From the NCBI RefSeq assembly GCF_014672695.1, contig NZ_CP053923.1:1149443-1156941 (forward strand): a DNA stretch of 7,499 bases. The letters run 5' to 3'. The notes beneath the pieces are model-generated. The model saw nothing but the letters and a program-made list of their open reading frames with translations, was not told where the DNA came from and searched no databases. The stretch is from Defluviicoccus vanus (GTDB lineage Bacteria; Pseudomonadota; Alphaproteobacteria; Rhodospirillales; Defluviicoccaceae). Both the position numbers and the translations under genes were made by a program. Positions 1-6,839 of the stretch are shown piece after piece (position 1 is the first letter of the stretch; each line of letters opens with the position of its first letter).

Positions 1-345
1 GTGGTCAATCTCGGTGACGTTGAACGGTGGACGATCAAGAATACGGCACAGGAAGCGCACGTCTTTCACATCCACCAGCTCGATTTCCAAGTCATCGACA
101 TCAATGGCCAACCACAACCGTTCAACGGCTACAACGACGTGGTGACGCTTCCGGCAGCAGCGAGCGATAGCAAACCGAGTGTGGTGACGGTGCTAATCCC
201 CTTCACCGACCCGGTTATTCTCGGCAAGTTCGTCTACCACTGTCATATCATCCAACATGAAGATCAGGGGATGATGTCGGTGGTGCAGGTGATCGACCCA
301 TCGAAGCCGCGGCCCGATATCAAGATGTGCCACACGACCCCGTGA
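1..345 (+). CDS. Multicopper oxidase, C-terminal fragment (cut by window edge)
   Basis: This is the last part of a cupredoxin-type multicopper oxidase, a family that oxidises metal ions or phenolic substrates and reduces O2 to water, usually in the periplasm. The fragment carries both C-terminal copper motifs. The first is an H-x-x-H-x-H cluster (His20, His23, His25, counted from the window start) in HVFHIHQLDF. The second is the HCHxxxHxxxxM motif: His80, Cys81 (type 1 copper, and the Cys bridging to the trinuclear centre), His82, His86 and axial Met91. Together these supply ligands of the type 1, 2 and 3 sites, so this end looks intact. The GTG at base 1 is only the reading frame at the window edge; most of the gene lies outside. 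The tail after Met91 is short and ends in TGA at 343-345. The substrate (iron, copper, manganese or organic) cannot be told from this fragment. Confidence 0.93.
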   Translation: MVNLGDVERWTIKNTAQEAHVFHIHQLDFQVIDINGQPQPFNGYNDVVTLPAAASDSKPSVVTVLIPFTDPVILGKFVYHCHIIQHEDQGMMSVVQVIDPSKPRPDIKMCHTTP

Positions 346-370
346 CGGACCGAGAGCGACGGCTCGATAC

Positions 371-399
371 GCGGCTTGCACCGCAGTTTCGCAAGCCGC
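371..399. terminator. Hairpin between convergent genes, possible terminator
   Basis: A perfect 9-base inverted repeat (GCGGCTTGC at 371-379 and GCAAGCCGC at 391-399) with an 11-base loop lies 25 bases after the multicopper oxidase stop. It is also downstream of the ferritin-like gene on the other strand, 106 bases past its stop. There is no T-run on either side, so this is not a classic intrinsic terminator. It could act as a factor-assisted or bidirectional stop, or stabilise mRNA ends. The rest of the 160-base spacer shows only short palindromes such as AGGCATGCCT near 419-428 and GGGCGCCC near 475-482. Confidence 0.35.
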
Positions 400-505
400 T
401 AGGAGGCCGGCTGTGGAAGGCATGCCTCTTGCGGGAGGTCGCCATCCGCCCCCGCACGGCGGCGAAATCCGTAGGGGCGCCCGCGACGAGATGCAGCTCT
501 GCGTT

Positions 506-1039
506 CTACTCCGGCATTGACGGCGGATCGGGGTCGAAGTCCCAGTTCTTTTCGGCGCTGGGGTAGCGGACGATCCACTCTTCGAGCAGGCGGACGTGTT
601 CCGCTTCCTCGCTGGCAAACTCGCTCGCCAGCTCCTTGATCCGGGGCACCTTCGTCGTCTTCGCCACCGTGGCGTAGAAGTCGTGTGCCTGCTGTTCCGC
701 ACGCAGGGCAAGCAGCAGCGCCTGCGAGGGCGTCATCATGTAGTGGACACTGTCGGCGCCGGGCGTCTCCGGGCTCTCGCCATCTTCCCAGGCAAAATCC
801 CATGGCGCGATGTGCGGCAGTGTCAGTCCCGTGGCCAGGGATTGCACCTCGCTCGCGTGCATCCGCCCGTACTTGCAGAACTTGTAGAACAGCTCAGCCA
901 CTTCGGGATTGTTGTGTACCGCCATGCTGTCGCCGATCTCCTGGTAGCCATCGGCGGCTTCGTTCTCCAGGGTCAACGCATGCGCCAGGAACTCCTCCAC
1001 TGTCGCGATATCGCCCGGGGCCTTCCTAACCTCAACCAT
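506..1039 (-). CDS. Ferritin-like (rubrerythrin-type) four-helix-bundle protein
   Basis: This 177-residue protein has no signal peptide, so it is probably cytoplasmic. The pattern fits a ferritin-like/rubrerythrin four-helix bundle that binds iron. Helix A has E25-x6-Y32, helix B has His61 in YGRMHASEV, helix C has E115-x6-Y122, and helix D has E145-x-x-H148 in SEEAEHVRLLEEW. Rubrerythrin's C-terminal rubredoxin domain is absent; the tail is acidic and proline-rich (FDPDPPSMPE). The Glu expected three residues before His61 is Gly58, so one usual diiron ligand is missing; Glu64, a turn later, might substitute. The ATG at 1039-1037 has AAGGAG (1052-1047) with 7-base spacing. It is the last gene of the korA-korB cluster, 45 bases after korB. 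Roles in iron storage, peroxide reduction or oxygen protection of the Kor enzyme are inference; the fold assignment is fairly safe. Confidence 0.88.
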   Translation of the reverse strand: MVEVRKAPGDIATVEEFLAHALTLENEAADGYQEIGDSMAVHNNPEVAELFYKFCKYGRMHASEVQSLATGLTLPHIAPWDFAWEDGESPETPGADSVHYMMTPSQALLLALRAEQQAHDFYATVAKTTKVPRIKELASEFASEEAEHVRLLEEWIVRYPSAEKNWDFDPDPPSMPE

Positions 1040-1084
1040 CGTCCTTCTCCTTTTCCCGCACTGCCCTCGTTCAAGGCCCAGGCG

Positions 1085-1921
1085 TCAGACCGCAAACCAT
1101 TTTTCCAGGTCCGCGACGCTTGCCGTCTCCTCCAGCTCCGGCCGGTAAACCGGACGATGCCCCTTGTACATCACCCCGGTGCTGAGGCCGTCATCGGCCA
1201 TCAGCCAGCGGGCAGCGAGGTCGGCTTCCGAGGTGGTGACGATGTCGGCCTTGCGCACCGTGTTTTTCCACTCGCGCTGTTCCGGCTGATAGGTGACGCA
1301 GGGGCTCAGCACCTGCACCATGGAGAAGCCAGGATGACGGACAGCCTCGGTGATGACCCGCGCGGTGCCGTTGGGATCGCCGGCGAAGCAGCGGGCGATG
1401 AAGTTGGCCCCGGCGGCAAGCGCCACGGCCAGCGGATGGAACGGGCTCACCCCGGTGCCGTGCGGCGTCAACTTGCTCTTGTCCCAGTCGGCAGGCGTCG
1501 TCGGCGACGCCTGGCCCTTGGTCATGCCATAGACCTGATTGTCCATGACGATGTAGGTCATGTCGACGTTGCGACGACAGGCGTGGATGAAGTGGTTGCC
1601 GCCGATGGAATAGCCATCACCATCGCCACCAGCAACGATCACCAGCAGGTCCGGCCGTGCCACCTTGAGACCGGTGGCCACCGCCAGCGCCCGCCCATGC
1701 ACCGAATGGAAGCCGTAGAGATTGGTGTAGGCGGGGATGCGTGACGAGCAACCGATGCCGGAAATGACGGCGATGTCCTCGCGGCGGACCGCAAGTTCGG
1801 CGAGCGCCTTGGTCAAGGACGACAACACCGAATAGTGGCCGCAACCGGGGCACCACACCGGCCGGTAATCGGACTTGAAGTCGCTCGCACTCAACGCCGT
1901 CTGCTCAGGAAGTGCGCTCAT
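1085..1921 (-). CDS. korB: 2-oxoacid:ferredoxin oxidoreductase, beta subunit (2-oxoglutarate type)
   Basis: This is the thiamine-diphosphate-binding beta subunit, 278 residues and close to the usual length. With KorA it interconverts 2-oxoglutarate plus CoA with succinyl-CoA and CO2, passing electrons to ferredoxin. Visible motifs are PVWCPGCGH (Cys24, Cys27), GIGCSSR (Cys58), GFHSVHGRALAVATG (residues 70-84), the Mg/ThDP motif GGDGDGYSIGGNH (98-110) with Asn128 in MDNQVYGMTKGQ, and Cys208 in LSPCVTY. The four cysteines 24, 27, 58 and 208 match the set that holds the 4Fe-4S cluster in this family. The ATG at 1921-1919 is preceded by GGAG at 1932-1929, inside the end of korA; only 3 bases separate the two genes, so translation is probably coupled. 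The 2-oxoglutarate assignment comes mainly from the partner subunit; another 2-oxoacid is possible. Confidence 0.95.
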   Translation of the reverse strand: MSALPEQTALSASDFKSDYRPVWCPGCGHYSVLSSLTKALAELAVRREDIAVISGIGCSSRIPAYTNLYGFHSVHGRALAVATGLKVARPDLLVIVAGGDGDGYSIGGNHFIHACRRNVDMTYIVMDNQVYGMTKGQASPTTPADWDKSKLTPHGTGVSPFHPLAVALAAGANFIARCFAGDPNGTARVITEAVRHPGFSMVQVLSPCVTYQPEQREWKNTVRKADIVTTSEADLAARWLMADDGLSTGVMYKGHRPVYRPELEETASVADLEKWFAV

Positions 1922-1924
1922 CGC

Positions 1925-3649
1925 TCAGCTCCAGGACTGGATGTGTTGCAGGACCTCACTCGAGCGGATCGGCAGCGGTCCCGGTCGGCTGAAGACGCGG
2001 ATCTCACCCGGAAGGTCATAGAAGGCGCGCAGGTAGCGGTAGAACTGACGCGAATGGCTCTGCTCCACCACCAGCAGCCGCTCAACGCCGGCAAGCGCCT
2101 GCTCCAGCCGGTCGGTCTGCGCCGGGGCGAGAAGCCGCAGCGAAATCACCCGAAGATCCATGCCGGCTGCCCGCGCCAGTTCGGCCGCCTCGCGCACCGG
2201 CCCGGCGCACGATCCCCAGGTCACCACCGCAAGCGGGCCTTCGCCCTCGATCTCGGCCCAGTACTGGCCGTAGTCGAGATCCTCCAGCTTGCGAGCCCGC
2301 TTCGCCAGTTGCTCGCCATGGTCTTCGGCGCCGCTCGACGGTCGGCCGGTGACGCTGTGTTCAAGGCCGTCAGCGACGTACTCGCCACCCGGCGTGCCTG
2401 GGATCGCCATCGCCGAGACGCCCGATCCGGTGATCGCGTACCGTTGATAGGGTGTTGCCGCGGCAGCGGCGAAGGTTTCCCGCTTGCTGAAGAAGCTGAT
2501 ATCGGCAGGACGGTCGATGACGGCGCGCGACTGGCCGAGCGACTGATCCGTCAGCGTGATCACCGGAGCCTGTAACTGCTCCGCCAGATGCACCGACCAC
2601 TGGGTGGTGAAGAGGCAATCGCTGATGGAGTTAGCAGCGGTGACGATATGTGGCGCGTCGCCATGCAGGCCATAGAGGGCGATGTTGAGGTCCGATTGCT
2701 CCGACTTGGTGGGAATGCCGGTGGACGGACCGCCACGCATGACGTTGACGACGACGATTGGCGTCTCGGAGGCCACCGACAGGCCGATCGCCTCCATCAT
2801 CAACGCCAGGCCGGGGCCCGAGGTCGCCGTCAGCGATGGTGTGCCGCCGAAGGAGGCGCCGATGATCATGTTGATCGAGGCGAGTTCATCCTCCGCCTGC
2901 ACCAGAACGCCCCCCACCTTCTCCAGGTTGGGCGCCAGCCACTCGAGGATTTCGGTTGCGGGAGTAATCGGATAGGCGGCGACGAAACGGATGCCACCGC
3001 GCACCGCGCCCAGGCCCGCCATCTCGTTGCCGCTGACGCTCCATCGATCGGTCCGCGCCGCCGTGCTCGCCCCTTGCAGATGGAAACGCCCTACGTCGAG
3101 GCCTTCGACCAAGGAGCGGCCGGCGGTGACGCCGGCGAGGCCGGCATCCAGCACCGCCTGGCCGCGTTTGCGCAGAGCCTTTTCGACCACCACCGTGATC
3201 GCGTCATCCGGTACGCCGAGGATGGCGGCGAGGACGCCCAGACCCAGCATGTTAAGACGGCCACCGGGCAGTGATTTCACCGTCTGCTGCAACGGCAGCG
3301 TGACGAATTGCGCACCACTGGCGACGATGCGTGACGGCGGTGGGCCGGCGTCGGCGTCACAGACGATCAGGCTTGCCGCGTCGAGCGGAATCTCGGCAGC
3401 GAAACGCTCGACGTTGAGCCAGTCGAGGGACACCATGACATCGAAGCGATTGTCGAGGCAATTGACTGGCTTCGCGCCAAGACGAATGAAGGCGGCAGCC
3501 TCGCCGCCGCGAATTTGCGGCCCGGTGGAGCGAGCCATCAGACCGTAAAGGCCGGTCCTCGCCGCGGCATTGAGCACCATTTGCGCCGCCGTCATCACCC
3601 CGGCACCACCGGCTCCGGTGATGGCGATCGACACCGTTTCAGCTGACAC
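1925..3649 (-). CDS. korA: 2-oxoacid:ferredoxin oxidoreductase, fused gamma-alpha subunit (2-oxoglutarate type)
   Basis: This 574-residue protein fuses the gamma domain (about 6-185, starting with the glycine-rich AITGAGGAGVMTAAQ and including RSTGPQIRGGE at 40-50) to the alpha domain (about 205-574). The alpha part has GNEMAGLGAVRGG (207-219), the AYPITPATEI motif (225-234), QAEDELASI (251-259), TATSGPG (274-280) and GGPSTGIPTKSEQSDL (306-321). The GPSTG-PTK stretch and the middle segment with YQRY, VSAMAIPG and DGLEH (401-431) are typical of the 2-oxoglutarate branch rather than pyruvate enzymes. The start is GTG at 3649-3647, supported by a full AAGGAGG Shine-Dalgarno at 3665-3659 with 9-base spacing. 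It is the first gene of the cluster. No ferredoxin-like delta domain is fused or encoded nearby, as in other two-subunit Kor enzymes. The enzyme is expected to be cytoplasmic and oxygen-sensitive to some degree; it may serve a reductive or ferredoxin-linked TCA step. Confidence 0.95.
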   Translation of the reverse strand: MSAETVSIAITGAGGAGVMTAAQMVLNAAARTGLYGLMARSTGPQIRGGEAAAFIRLGAKPVNCLDNRFDVMVSLDWLNVERFAAEIPLDAASLIVCDADAGPPPSRIVASGAQFVTLPLQQTVKSLPGGRLNMLGLGVLAAILGVPDDAITVVVEKALRKRGQAVLDAGLAGVTAGRSLVEGLDVGRFHLQGASTAARTDRWSVSGNEMAGLGAVRGGIRFVAAYPITPATEILEWLAPNLEKVGGVLVQAEDELASINMIIGASFGGTPSLTATSGPGLALMMEAIGLSVASETPIVVVNVMRGGPSTGIPTKSEQSDLNIALYGLHGDAPHIVTAANSISDCLFTTQWSVHLAEQLQAPVITLTDQSLGQSRAVIDRPADISFFSKRETFAAAAATPYQRYAITGSGVSAMAIPGTPGGEYVADGLEHSVTGRPSSGAEDHGEQLAKRARKLEDLDYGQYWAEIEGEGPLAVVTWGSCAGPVREAAELARAAGMDLRVISLRLLAPAQTDRLEQALAGVERLLVVEQSHSRQFYRYLRAFYDLPGEIRVFSRPGPLPIRSSEVLQHIQSWS

Positions 3650-3986
3650 GGAGCCTTCCCTCCTTCTTATGAATTTGCTGCGCCTGTTTCGTTACAGGCC
3701 GCCATTCCTTGCCACCCGCCGCCGCGACACATCTCCGGACACCCGGCACCCGGGGGTGCAAGCACTCGTCGCCGCCGCGAGCAGACGTCACGGGCCGCCG
3801 GCATGCAAGCCGCATGCCTCGATAGCGGCATGGACCGGCCGGCGAGGCGCGACGGCGAGCACGATCGTCGCGCGAGGCAATGACCGACAGCAGTGGCGGC
3901 GGCAACAGCATGCTCGCCACTAACGCAAACGCCGCCATGGATCAATTGAATCCACACCGACGTCATTTCGCTTCCTGCGCTCCGCC
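3650..3986. other. 337-base spacer with no credible gene
   Basis: This stretch lies between the kinase stop and the korA start, both on the minus strand, so it should hold the end of the kinase transcript and the korA promoter. Short open frames exist on both strands, but they are rich in Arg, Pro and Cys, lack a ribosome site and show no recognisable domain. The korA ribosome site sits at 3659-3665. Just upstream of it (3686-3701) is a small hairpin, CCTG with CAGG around an 8-base loop. I see no convincing -35/-10 pair for korA. The segment 3718-3727 (GCCGCCGCGA) is repeated at 3771-3780, probably just GC-rich low complexity. Confidence 0.6.
3800..3873. terminator. Two strong hairpins downstream of the kinase gene
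   Basis: Two perfect inverted repeats sit close together. GGCATGC (3800-3806) pairs with GCATGCC (3812-3818) around a 5-base loop. GCGCGACG (3847-3854) pairs with CGTCGCGC (3866-3873) around an 11-base loop. They lie 113 or more bases after the kinase stop on its strand and upstream of korA. No T-run follows either stem, so they are only candidates for transcript ends or mRNA-stabilising structures. Confidence 0.3.
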
Positions 3987-5369
3987 TCACGCTAGCGCCA
4001 TCGCCAATGCTTGATGCGGAAACTGCAGGGTAACCCGCAGGCCCGGGCCATTGTCGCTGAGCTCAACCTTTATCGCATGCAACTGGGCAATGGCTGCCAC
4101 CAGACTAAGCCCGAGACCACTGCCCGGCTGCGAACGGCTGCGGTCGAGGCGGTAGAAGCGCTGGAAGACCCGTTCGCGCTCGGCTGGTGGAATCCCCGGA
4201 CCATTGTCGGCGACAAGGCCGATCGGCCCCTCGCTTCCGGCGCCGAGACTGACCTCGATCGATTGGCCGCCGGGAGAATGGTCGAACGCGTTTTCGATCA
4301 GATTGACGATCATCTGTGTCAGCAACTGACGATCTCCGGCGACGTGGATATTCGGCTCGATCCGGCTCAGCAGTTTGCGACCACGGTCGTCGGCCACCGG
4401 GGCATAGAGATCCACCACCGTGGTGAAGACGTCTGACAGCGAAACATCGTCAAAACTGGCGCGCTGCGCTCCCGCCTCCAGCTGGGCGATGCGCAGCAGA
4501 GCGGAGAATGTCTCAAGGATGGCGTCGGTATCGCTGATCGCCGCCTCCACCGCCATATCGAAATCCTCGACCGAGCGCGCCGACGCACGCGCCCCTTCCA
4601 AGCGTTGCCGCAGCCGGGTCAGCGGCGTTCGCAGATCGTGGGCGATATCGTTGCTGACCTGATGCAGGCCTTGCATCAGCGCCGCGATACGATCGAGCAT
4701 GGCATTGAGGTTTTCCGACAGGCGATCGAATTCGTCGTCGTTGCCACTGAGCGGTATCCGCCGCGCCAGGTCGCCTTGCATGATCTGTGCGCTGGTTCGA
4801 TTGATGGCATCGATCCGCCGCAGCATACCGGCGCTCATGACGATGCCGCCGAGGACGCCCAGGACCACCGTTGCCGCCAGACTCCAGGCGAAGGCATCGA
4901 GGATCAGCGCCCGGACTTCGCGCAACCGATGGGCGTCATGCCCCACGAGCAGGAAGAGGCCGTCGGGAGGCAACACCACGCCGTGGGCGCGGATATATGC
5001 GTGCTCGGCTACCGGACTGCCACCGGCCGGAGGCGGCAGATTCTGCCACGTGCGTACCGGCGGCATCGCCGGTAGATTGCCGGCAATCCGCCGGCCAGCG
5101 CGGGTCTGCAGCAGGTAGTAATCGGCATGATCGCGGCTGTGCAGACGGCCTTCCAGCGTCTTCTGCAGCCGCGGCAAGCCGCCCAGGCGATATTCCTCCT
5201 GCAGGTCATGCAGATCGAGCTTGATGTCGGCTTCCAACTGCTGGGCTAGCAGACCCGCAATCGCCCAATAGGTTACGAGCAGGATGACGCAGACGGACGC
5301 GCCGAACAGGCCGACATAGAGTACCGTCAGCCGAAAGTTCGAGGTACGAAGGAGCCTATTCCGGCGCAC
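3987..5369 (-). CDS. Sensor histidine kinase (HAMP-HisKA-HATPase)
   Basis: This 460-residue inner-membrane sensor kinase phosphorylates the response regulator encoded just before it. Order of parts: membrane segment 1 at about 14-40, a periplasmic sensor region of roughly 120 residues (41-158) with no family I recognise, membrane segment 2 at about 160-180, a HAMP linker (about 181-233), the HisKA dimerisation helix with phospho-acceptor His244 in NDIAHDLRTPLTRLR, and the ATPase domain. The latter shows the N box (NLIENAFDHSPGG, Asn356 and Asn360), DNGPGIP (388-394), FQRFYRLDRSRS (402-413) and GSGLGLSLV (416-424). All catalytic motifs look intact. The start is GTG at 5369-5367, which overlaps the regulator gene by 14 bases. 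There is no clear Shine-Dalgarno, so translational coupling is likely. The signal it senses is unknown; the PepSY protein upstream is a candidate partner by position only. Confidence 0.95.
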   Translation of the reverse strand: MRRNRLLRTSNFRLTVLYVGLFGASVCVILLVTYWAIAGLLAQQLEADIKLDLHDLQEEYRLGGLPRLQKTLEGRLHSRDHADYYLLQTRAGRRIAGNLPAMPPVRTWQNLPPPAGGSPVAEHAYIRAHGVVLPPDGLFLLVGHDAHRLREVRALILDAFAWSLAATVVLGVLGGIVMSAGMLRRIDAINRTSAQIMQGDLARRIPLSGNDDEFDRLSENLNAMLDRIAALMQGLHQVSNDIAHDLRTPLTRLRQRLEGARASARSVEDFDMAVEAAISDTDAILETFSALLRIAQLEAGAQRASFDDVSLSDVFTTVVDLYAPVADDRGRKLLSRIEPNIHVAGDRQLLTQMIVNLIENAFDHSPGGQSIEVSLGAGSEGPIGLVADNGPGIPPAERERVFQRFYRLDRSRSQPGSGLGLSLVAAIAQLHAIKVELSDNGPGLRVTLQFPHQALAMALA

Positions 5370-6039
5370 GGAGGATGTAGCCGGCGCCGCGTACAGTATG
5401 GATCAGATCCACGTCGAAACCCTTGTCGATCTTGCTGCGCAACCGGCTGATGTGCGTCTCGACCACATTGGTCTTTGGATCGAAGTGCAGTTCCCACACA
5501 TGCTCCAGGAGCATCGTTCGCGTCACCACCTGCCCGGCGTGGCGCAGCAAATAGGCCAACAGATCAAACTCGCGCGGCTGCAGTTCGATCGGCCGCTCAC
5601 GCCGCCGGACCCGCCGCTTCAGTAGATCCAGTTCCAGGTCGCCACATCGAAGCACCGTCTGCTGGTCCTGCAGCGTCGGCCGGCGGCAGAGCGCGTCGAC
5701 CCGCGCCAGCAATTCGGCAAAGGCGAAGGGCTTGACGAGATAATCGTCGCCACCGGCGTTGAGGCCACTGACCCGGTCGTCGACGGAGCCGAGCGCGGTC
5801 AGGAACAGGACCGGCACTTTCAGCCCGGCGCCGCGGACCGTTTTCACAAGTGCCAGCCCGTCCAGGCCCGGCAGCATCCGATCGACGATCAGGAGATCGA
5901 AGGGTGTGCCGGCGGCCAGGAACAAGCCGTCGCGGCCATTGTCGGCGATGTCCACCCCGTGCCCCTGTTCGCGCAGGCCATTGGCGACAAAACCAGCGGT
6001 GACGCTGTCATCTTCGATAAGTAGAATCTTCATGGCCAC
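5356..6039 (-). CDS. OmpR/PhoB-family response regulator
   Basis: This is a two-domain transcription regulator of 227 residues (225 from the inner ATG). The receiver domain (about 4-120) has the acidic pair Asp10/Asp11, phospho-acceptor Asp53 in IVDRMLPGLDG, Thr81 in FLTA, and Lys103 in LVKPF. The C-terminal winged helix (about 129-225) has ELQPREFDLLAYLLRH, then the recognition-helix region NVVETHISRLRSKID (191-205) and the closing HTVRGAGYIL. Two starts are possible: GTG at 6039-6037, or ATG at 6033-6031, which gives the usual family beginning MKILLIEDD. Neither has a clear ribosome site. A TAGAAT hexamer at 6046-6041 could place the transcript start at or near the ATG (leaderless), which is speculative. 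The gene overlaps the kinase by 14 bases. The target genes are unknown; the divergent PepSY-TpsB region is a natural candidate. Confidence 0.95.
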   Translation of the reverse strand: MAMKILLIEDDSVTAGFVANGLREQGHGVDIADNGRDGLFLAAGTPFDLLIVDRMLPGLDGLALVKTVRGAGLKVPVLFLTALGSVDDRVSGLNAGGDDYLVKPFAFAELLARVDALCRRPTLQDQQTVLRCGDLELDLLKRRVRRRERPIELQPREFDLLAYLLRHAGQVVTRTMLLEHVWELHFDPKTNVVETHISRLRSKIDKGFDVDLIHTVRGAGYILRAPE

Positions 6040-6053
6040 TATTCTAACGATAT

Positions 6054-6090
6054 CGCTGCCGCAGCGGGACTCCTTCGCCGATCGGGCGAA
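6054..6090. promoter_or_regulatory. Two small inverted repeats just upstream of the response regulator
   Basis: CGCTG-CCG-CAGCG (6054-6066) and TTCGCC-GATCG-GGCGAA (6074-6090) lie 15 to 51 bases upstream of the regulator's first possible start. Both are perfect short dyads. They could be operator sites, for instance for autoregulation, or hairpins in a leader transcript read through from the PepSY gene. In GC-rich DNA such dyads also arise by chance, so confidence is low. Confidence 0.2.
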
Positions 6091-6114
6091 TGCAAGGCAG
6101 GACGCGCGAGGCGT

Positions 6115-6151
6115 GGACTAAGGCCTGCAGGTCAAGGCCAGGCCTCAGTCC
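6115..6151 (-). terminator. Hairpin after the PepSY gene
   Basis: GGACTAAGGCCT (6115-6126) can pair with AGGCCTCAGTCC (6140-6151): 11 of 12 positions match, around a 13-base loop. It begins 18 bases after the PepSY stop codon on the same strand, which is the right place for a terminator or attenuator. The flanking bases towards the response regulator are not T-rich, so full intrinsic termination is doubtful. Partial read-through into the two-component genes is possible. Confidence 0.4.
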
Positions 6152-6169
6152 GGCATCAGCGTTGGGTTG

Positions 6170-6769
6170 CTACTTCGCCGCCCCCTCCTTCGCCCCCATC
6201 TCTCCGCTGACGCTCGACGACTTCATCGGCGAGACAGCGTGACCGAGTTCCGCATCGACAAACACCGTTTCGCTCCTGCCCGCCTTTTCGACCACCACTG
6301 CATAGGTTAACTTGCCCTCATGCATCTTGTAACTGGCCTCGATCGCTTTGCCACCGGAACTGGTCTCGGCGACCGACATGGCATCGGCGAGCGTTGTCTT
6401 TGCCGCCGCGAGTTCATGCAGTTCGTTCTGGTGCTCCCTGGCGAGGTCTTTCAGCGAGGTAATCTGCTTTGATTTCAGTACCGCGCCACTGGTGGGATCG
6501 ACGATCAGCTTCAGCAGCGCGTCCGCGTTCACCGCTTTCACCTCGTAAACCGTCTCCATCTTTTCCTTGCGAGCGAAGACCTCGAACGCATGCGCTTTGC
6601 TGTATTGTTCTGCCTTTTCGACCGCTTCGATCGGCGACACTTTGGCATGCAGCGTTAGCGCAACCTCTTTCGCCGTTTCTGTCGCCAGTGGCGCAGCCAC
6701 CGCGAGACCACTGCTGCTAACCGTGACGGCGGCCATCAACGCCACCGGCAAAACCATCCTTCGCAACAT
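6170..6769 (-). CDS. Secreted protein with two PepSY-like domains
   Basis: This 199-residue protein has a signal peptide: charged MLRR, a hydrophobic stretch and a likely cut after AVA near residue 25. The mature protein is periplasmic or exported. Two PepSY-like units follow. The first, about 33-100, runs from the KEVALTLHAKVSPIEAVEKAE region through VYEVKAV to LIVDPTSGAVL. The second, about 124-181, runs from LADAMSVAE through EGKLTYAVVVEK to VFVDAELGHAV. PepSY domains are small domains found in protease propeptides and in proteins next to two-component systems; their ligands are mostly unknown. The ATG at 6769-6767 is supported by AAAGGAG (6786-6780) with 10-base spacing. The frame stays open upstream to about 7273, but that extension lacks a signal peptide at its start and would antisense the TpsB gene, so I reject it. 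The protein is followed by the regulator and kinase genes on the same strand. Confidence 0.85.
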   Translation of the reverse strand: MLRRMVLPVALMAAVTVSSSGLAVAAPLATETAKEVALTLHAKVSPIEAVEKAEQYSKAHAFEVFARKEKMETVYEVKAVNADALLKLIVDPTSGAVLKSKQITSLKDLAREHQNELHELAAAKTTLADAMSVAETSSGGKAIEASYKMHEGKLTYAVVVEKAGRSETVFVDAELGHAVSPMKSSSVSGEMGAKEGAAK

Positions 6770-6839
6770 AGTCGTCTTGCTCCTTTGCCGATCGCAACAC
6801 CGAGTGTGCGTGCTGCATGCCAAGCAGTATCGCTCTTTG

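Noticed and set aside
327..566. 79-codon frame on the plus strand after the multicopper oxidase
   Set aside because: No ribosome site or domain, and it overlaps the end of the ferritin-like gene.
596..1744. Long open frame on the plus strand (382 codons)
   Set aside because: It lies antisense to the ferritin-like gene and korB, both of which have clear motifs and ribosome sites. Its translation is rich in Arg, Gly and His and shows no domain; such shadows are common in GC-rich DNA.
1835..3548. Several open frames on the plus strand opposite korA
   Set aside because: All are antisense to a fully recognisable korA, with no domain and typical shadow composition.
3639..3938. 99-codon frame on the minus strand with a signal-like start (MAAFALVASMLL)
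   Set aside because: No ribosome site before its ATG, an Arg/Pro/Cys-rich body, and overlap with the korA start and its ribosome site. Likely chance.
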